DNA from: Neolentinus lepideus HHB14362 ss-1
Lineage: Eukaryota > Basidiomycota > Agaricomycetes > Gloeophyllales > Gloeophyllaceae
NCBI GenBank assembly: GCA_001632425.1
Contig: KV425569.1
Location: forward strand, 389,487 to 453,486
Direction: 5' to 3'
Length of the DNA stretch: 64,000 nucleotides
Below the pieces are notes generated by a model. The model had not been told where the DNA came from. It searched no databases and saw only the letters and a list, made by a program, of their open reading frames with translations. Below, one piece after another: positions 60,556 through 64,000 of the stretch. Each line of letters opens with the position of its first letter. The first letter of the stretch is position 1. The translations under genes were made by a program, and so were the position numbers.

Positions 60556-61403
60556 TTGCCGCCTTGATTTGTGGGAACAGTTGCGTGGGGCACTCGCTGT
60601 TGATGTGTATGGTACCGGAGGCACATCCAGGAGGCTACATTATTGGGCCTTGACTATCAATAGTGCGTTGTATCAAAACTCTGCTCAGCGGAGCATCTGG
60701 CATATACTATACTCTCGTTTTATTTGGACATTATGGTTTGCGGACAAGCTTTTTTCTGTAGAGCTGTGATTTTTTCCTGCCTAGAGTGTCAAGATGTCAG
60801 TTGGTGGCCTCGGTGCTATTGCCGACTTCAGAACTAGGTATTGTTATCAGCGCCCACTCCCCCTATCTATGTCAGGTCTCGATCTTGCGTCCTTGCAAAA
60901 GGTATGTCTTTCCCTTTCCCATCAGATAATAGTAAGGTTTACTATGCACGTGTATGAGCTCGGGGAGTTTCACCGCCGGGACGATCTCACTAAACGTGAC
61001 CACCTTTTTCATCGATGTGGGCCAGGCTCGTCATCTTCTGGAAATGCCATAGAGGTTCCTACCATCTGGTGCGATTCATATTGGACACGGATATGGAGCG
61101 GCCCGCGTGGACCATATAGTGGTTCATCAGCTCAAGCATTAATATGTCGGCATTCACCAGTCTTTATGAGGTGAAGTTACCGAACAAGAATTTCATTTCG
61201 CTGGATATGCTCTCTCCCCCATTTCACTGAGGGACTATTCATATGCGATGCAACAGGGTGATTCACTCTCATTGGCCTATCAATTTCAAGTAGTCGAGAC
61301 GATACGCGCTAATTCTACACATCCACTGGGAAACTAAAAACTCAAATACAGAACAATGAAGGATGGAGTAGATGGAACTCCGCCTTGACTTCCACCTCGC
61401 TCT
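60556..61403. other. Intergenic
   Basis: SEC61-beta 3' region, then a plus-strand frame from 60794 (MSVGGLGAIADFRTRYCYQR...) that I cannot assign. No support for a gene. Confidence 0.3.
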
Positions 61404-62440
61404 TCACTCGCCTCCGCTGAATATCCAGTCTCTGTTTGGCGGCAGCCCTTTCTTCATCGCCACCACAGTGCACAACCTGCACCTCGATGTCCTCTGCATC
61501 AACCTCCCGGTCGACTTCGTCTGAAACACTAGATCGACTTCAGCCTTTCACATGCCGAACACTGATGCTCGCCCGTGATCAGGAGCTCCGGCAGCATGAT
61601 CATCGGCCCTTTCAGGAAGACGTTTTCGGGATCCAGCCCCCCGCTGTCTTGGAACATCCCAACGTACCGCTGGGAATGGAGCTGTAAATCTCTGAGACTG
61701 CCTTCGTTAACCCAGCCCCTTCGCCGGAAGTCGTGGTAAAGCAGCGAGATCAGATAGATGTCAGTCGCTGCGTAACAAAGGAGGCGTTCTGACAGAGGAC
61801 GTTCTAATCCATAGCGCACTGCCATTAGCGCGGTGCATTGCGATAACTTCGGCTACATTAAAACTATCAATGATCAGCCATAGCTTGTATGTGTATGCAG
61901 CCTACTGTCTTTCTTCACCCCATCGCCGAGCTTATTATCTTCCAGACAGCCCGCCATACCGAGTACAAGGTGGATGTCCTTGTACAAATGAGGATTCTTT
62001 CTTATGACCTGGAATCCGAAATATCGTCGGGCAAGCCTGTTGATGCGGTTCCTCTCTCCTTCGTGCCGTACGCTATTCCTCGAGATAACCTCGGCGAGCT
62101 GCAGATCCAGTACGCCCATCATCTTCACGCCATATGTCTCCTGGATCTCCACGAAATCCATACGACCGTCCCATGTAATCTTCATGATATCGTCTCGACG
62201 AAGGAGCTGCAGCAGAGTATTGATATTGACAGCATTGGCGCGTAGCGTGAGCACGTCGAATACGAAGATGGCTTGGTCATCTGCAGTACCTAGGCAGAGC
62301 AGAGAGAGCGCTCCACCATGCATGCCGATCACCAGTCCCTCGCAGTCCAGGATCAATGTCCTTGAACGGCGGAGAGTGGATACGGCATCCTTGAATGTAG
62401 CTCTGTCGGTGTAGTAGGTGAAGTTCACTTCGTAAGACAT
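61404..62440 (-). pseudogene. Second copy of the DEDDy exonuclease/zinc-ribbon gene, disabled
   Basis: Exon 1 (62440-61906) is 535 nt, the same length as in the intact gene at 3779, and still open: MSYEVNFTYY, RTLILDCEGLVIG, ITWDGRMDFVEIQETYG. The intron 61905-61853 (53 bp) occupies the same site. Exon 2 begins EVIAMHRANGSALW, then an extra base near 61808 shifts the frame; the other frame resumes LERPLSERLLCYAATDIYLI. In the zinc ribbon, CSACERLKSI is followed by TAG (61529-61531, where the intact gene has Tyr), and a further indel precedes MQRTSRCRLCTVVAMK. Three lesions separate it from a working gene, although an alternative donor (GGG|gtgaag) could bypass the first. Confidence 0.85.
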
Positions 62441-62733
62441 ACCACACTAAGGCAGGAGCTTATCACGACGAACTGGAGTACTTATAGTCTATTGCAACGT
62501 GATTGCAACGTGCCTTCAAGACTTCCAGTTCCGTGCTACAGACTTCCAGTTCCGTGTTACGGTGCCGTCTCGGCCTCGCAACATCTAACCTTCGCCTTGA
62601 TCGTAGGTCTCTGCCTAATAGGAGAATGTTAAGGTAAACTTTCGGACTCACGGAGGGATGATGGTTCGAGGATACTGAGTCAATCTTTGCCTTCTTCGAA
62701 GTCAAGGGATATAGTCAATGCCTTTGTTTTTTC
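62441..62733. other. Intergenic with a short tandem duplication
   Basis: A 21-bp unit, ACTTCCAGTTCCGTG plus six bases, occurs twice at 62521-62562, and an 11-bp ATTGCAACGTG occurs twice at 62491-62512. Confidence 0.5.
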
Positions 62734-63162
62734 TCAAGAGCCCCAAGTCGCTCGCGCGACGGTCTCATTGACCCTGTTCAGGCACAACAGTGCGCCGACC
62801 ACAGGGCTGCGAAACAAACGCGCCAATGCTCCATAGTACGCATGCTTCACCATTGCCTCGTACGCATCCTCAAGAGTATTGTCCATCTGGTTGACTGCTA
62901 GTTCAAAGCCTTCCGGGGATTGTATCTTGTACCAAGCATCTCTAATTCCATACGTAAACATTTTGGCCTCATCCGCGCGTACCTTGATTATAGGGGCATG
63001 GGTCAAAAAATAACGCACCACTAGCAGGGCCACATCCATCGTGAACAATACGGGCACATCCTTGGTTACATACTGAAGAGTAAGATAGCTGGGGTACCAT
63101 TCCCGGGAGAGGCCAGCCGATGGTACAGATCTCGTCATTACAATGATACGCAGCTCTATCAC
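62734..63162 (-). CDS. Hypothetical protein, 142 codons, unrecognised
   Basis: Uninterrupted minus-strand frame starting MIELRIIVMTRSVPSAGLSR and ending VNETVARATWGS. It includes KDVPVLFTMDVALLVVRYFL, KVRADEAKMFTYGIRDAWYK and DNTLEDAYEAMVKHAYYGAL, which have protein-like composition. It may be the last exon of a longer gene or a remnant. No family recognised. Confidence 0.35.
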   Translation of the reverse strand: MIELRIIVMTRSVPSAGLSREWYPSYLTLQYVTKDVPVLFTMDVALLVVRYFLTHAPIIKVRADEAKMFTYGIRDAWYKIQSPEGFELAVNQMDNTLEDAYEAMVKHAYYGALARLFRSPVVGALLCLNRVNETVARATWGS

Positions 63163-64000
63163 TCAAACTTAACTAGGATAAGCACACGCATCGCTTTGGA
63201 GCGCGCGGCTTTGTTATTGCATGCGAACGGTAACGGACATCTGGAGACCCCTCTAGTTAAGTGCCGATCCGAGACCCTTCAAAGAAGAGACGAGGATCAC
63301 GTACGTGCCCGATGAGGATTTGGTACGCCTGATGGCGCTGGCCATCGTCCACTTAAACTGCATCCTTACGATTACCCCCAGTGCGTCAAGGATCTGGTAA
63401 GTTCGAAGAAATGTGGCATAAGGGAAGTATGATGGTCTGCGTGTGATAGTCACAGTGATTCTCTATGTCTGTGAGTGCTATGAAGCATCAGGAAAAACCT
63501 CCCGTGCTTATCATATCATATCATGTCTAATACGGTCGAATTATACCTGATTAAATGATTTCACCTGTCATGTCTGATAAGGCCACTGAGGCTAGTCCCT
63601 CAGCTGATTCTGTATGATCATTCCTAATTCCGTATGATCAGTCCTAACTATGCTGACCTCAGATCTAATTAAACTATCATCATGTTGAATGAAGACACTC
63701 AGTTGCAGTAATACCAGATATTATTAGCTTCTATGTACATACAAATGCACTATACAAATGCGCAGACAAAAGGATAATAAAAGTCGAGACTAAACTAAGG
63801 TCCATCTTCAGCTCCCGACTGGTCACCAAGGCACCCGACCCAGTTGCAGCTCTGCAGCAACACAATAAGTAAAGTGCAATTGTACAGAACATGATACTCA
63901 CCACACTGTCCGGAAGAGTTAATTCATGATTTGGTAGTAGCAAGGCACAGCAGCGGTCCTGACATAGATTGAGCATGCTGATATGGACCTCAATTACGTA
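63163..64000. other. Right edge, no recognised gene
   Basis: AT-rich with short direct repeats (TATCATATCATATCAT near 63509; TGATTCTGTATGATCA and AATTCCGTATGATCA near 63605-63640). Minus-strand hydrophobic frame at 63731-63976, unassigned. Confidence 0.3.

Overview
This window is a basidiomycete (Agaricomycete-type) nuclear genome fragment. Coding exons are short and split by roughly 43-110 bp spliceosomal introns. Conserved eukaryotic genes (GLE1, MO25/HYM1, RPS14, SEC61-beta, a VAMP7-type R-SNARE, a PlsC acyltransferase) sit among families typical of mushroom genomes: FunK1 kinase, DUF6534 multi-pass membrane proteins and RING/coiled-coil proteins. There are two assembly gaps (16722-17621 and 30624-31193). 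Gene models below were built by joining exons by eye. Where a coding length is quoted, the exons sum to a multiple of three.

Layout. 0-10 kb: 5' part of a purine-cytosine permease (-), a 1001-bp element with perfect 29-bp terminal inverted repeats, an intact DEDDy 3'-5' exonuclease with a zinc ribbon, a dead old-yellow-enzyme gene, and intact MO25/HYM1. 10-23 kb: a decayed DUF6534 gene, GLE1, an intact DUF6534 gene (-), a gap, a 10-exon acyltransferase (-) and RPS14 (-). 23-30 kb: an AT-rich spacer, then an intact 851-aa FunK1 kinase, then 3 kb with nothing recognisable. 30-36 kb: a very repeat-dense segment of at least seven different minisatellite families surrounding a RING gene (RING1). 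36-45 kb: a chimeric duplication joining the 3' ends of a DUF6534 gene and RING1, a broken trypsin-like protease gene, an intact DUF6534 gene, and a truncated FunK1 pseudogene. 45-64 kb: a 71-aa cyanase-type helix-turn-helix protein, another intact DUF6534 gene, two more RING/coiled-coil genes (RING2, RING3) that share a 4-nt micro-exon, a divergent R-SNARE/SEC61-beta pair, and a broken second copy of the exonuclease.

The genes do not form an operon or an obvious pathway. The window reads as a conserved housekeeping backbone interrupted by accessory families in birth-and-death turnover. Each multicopy family has at least one intact member and at least one broken or truncated relative here: exonuclease 1+1, FunK1 1+1, DUF6534 3+2, RING 3+1. 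The strongest observations are the conserved micro-exons, the TIR element, the chimeric duplication that brackets the dead protease gene, and the minisatellite cluster around RING1.
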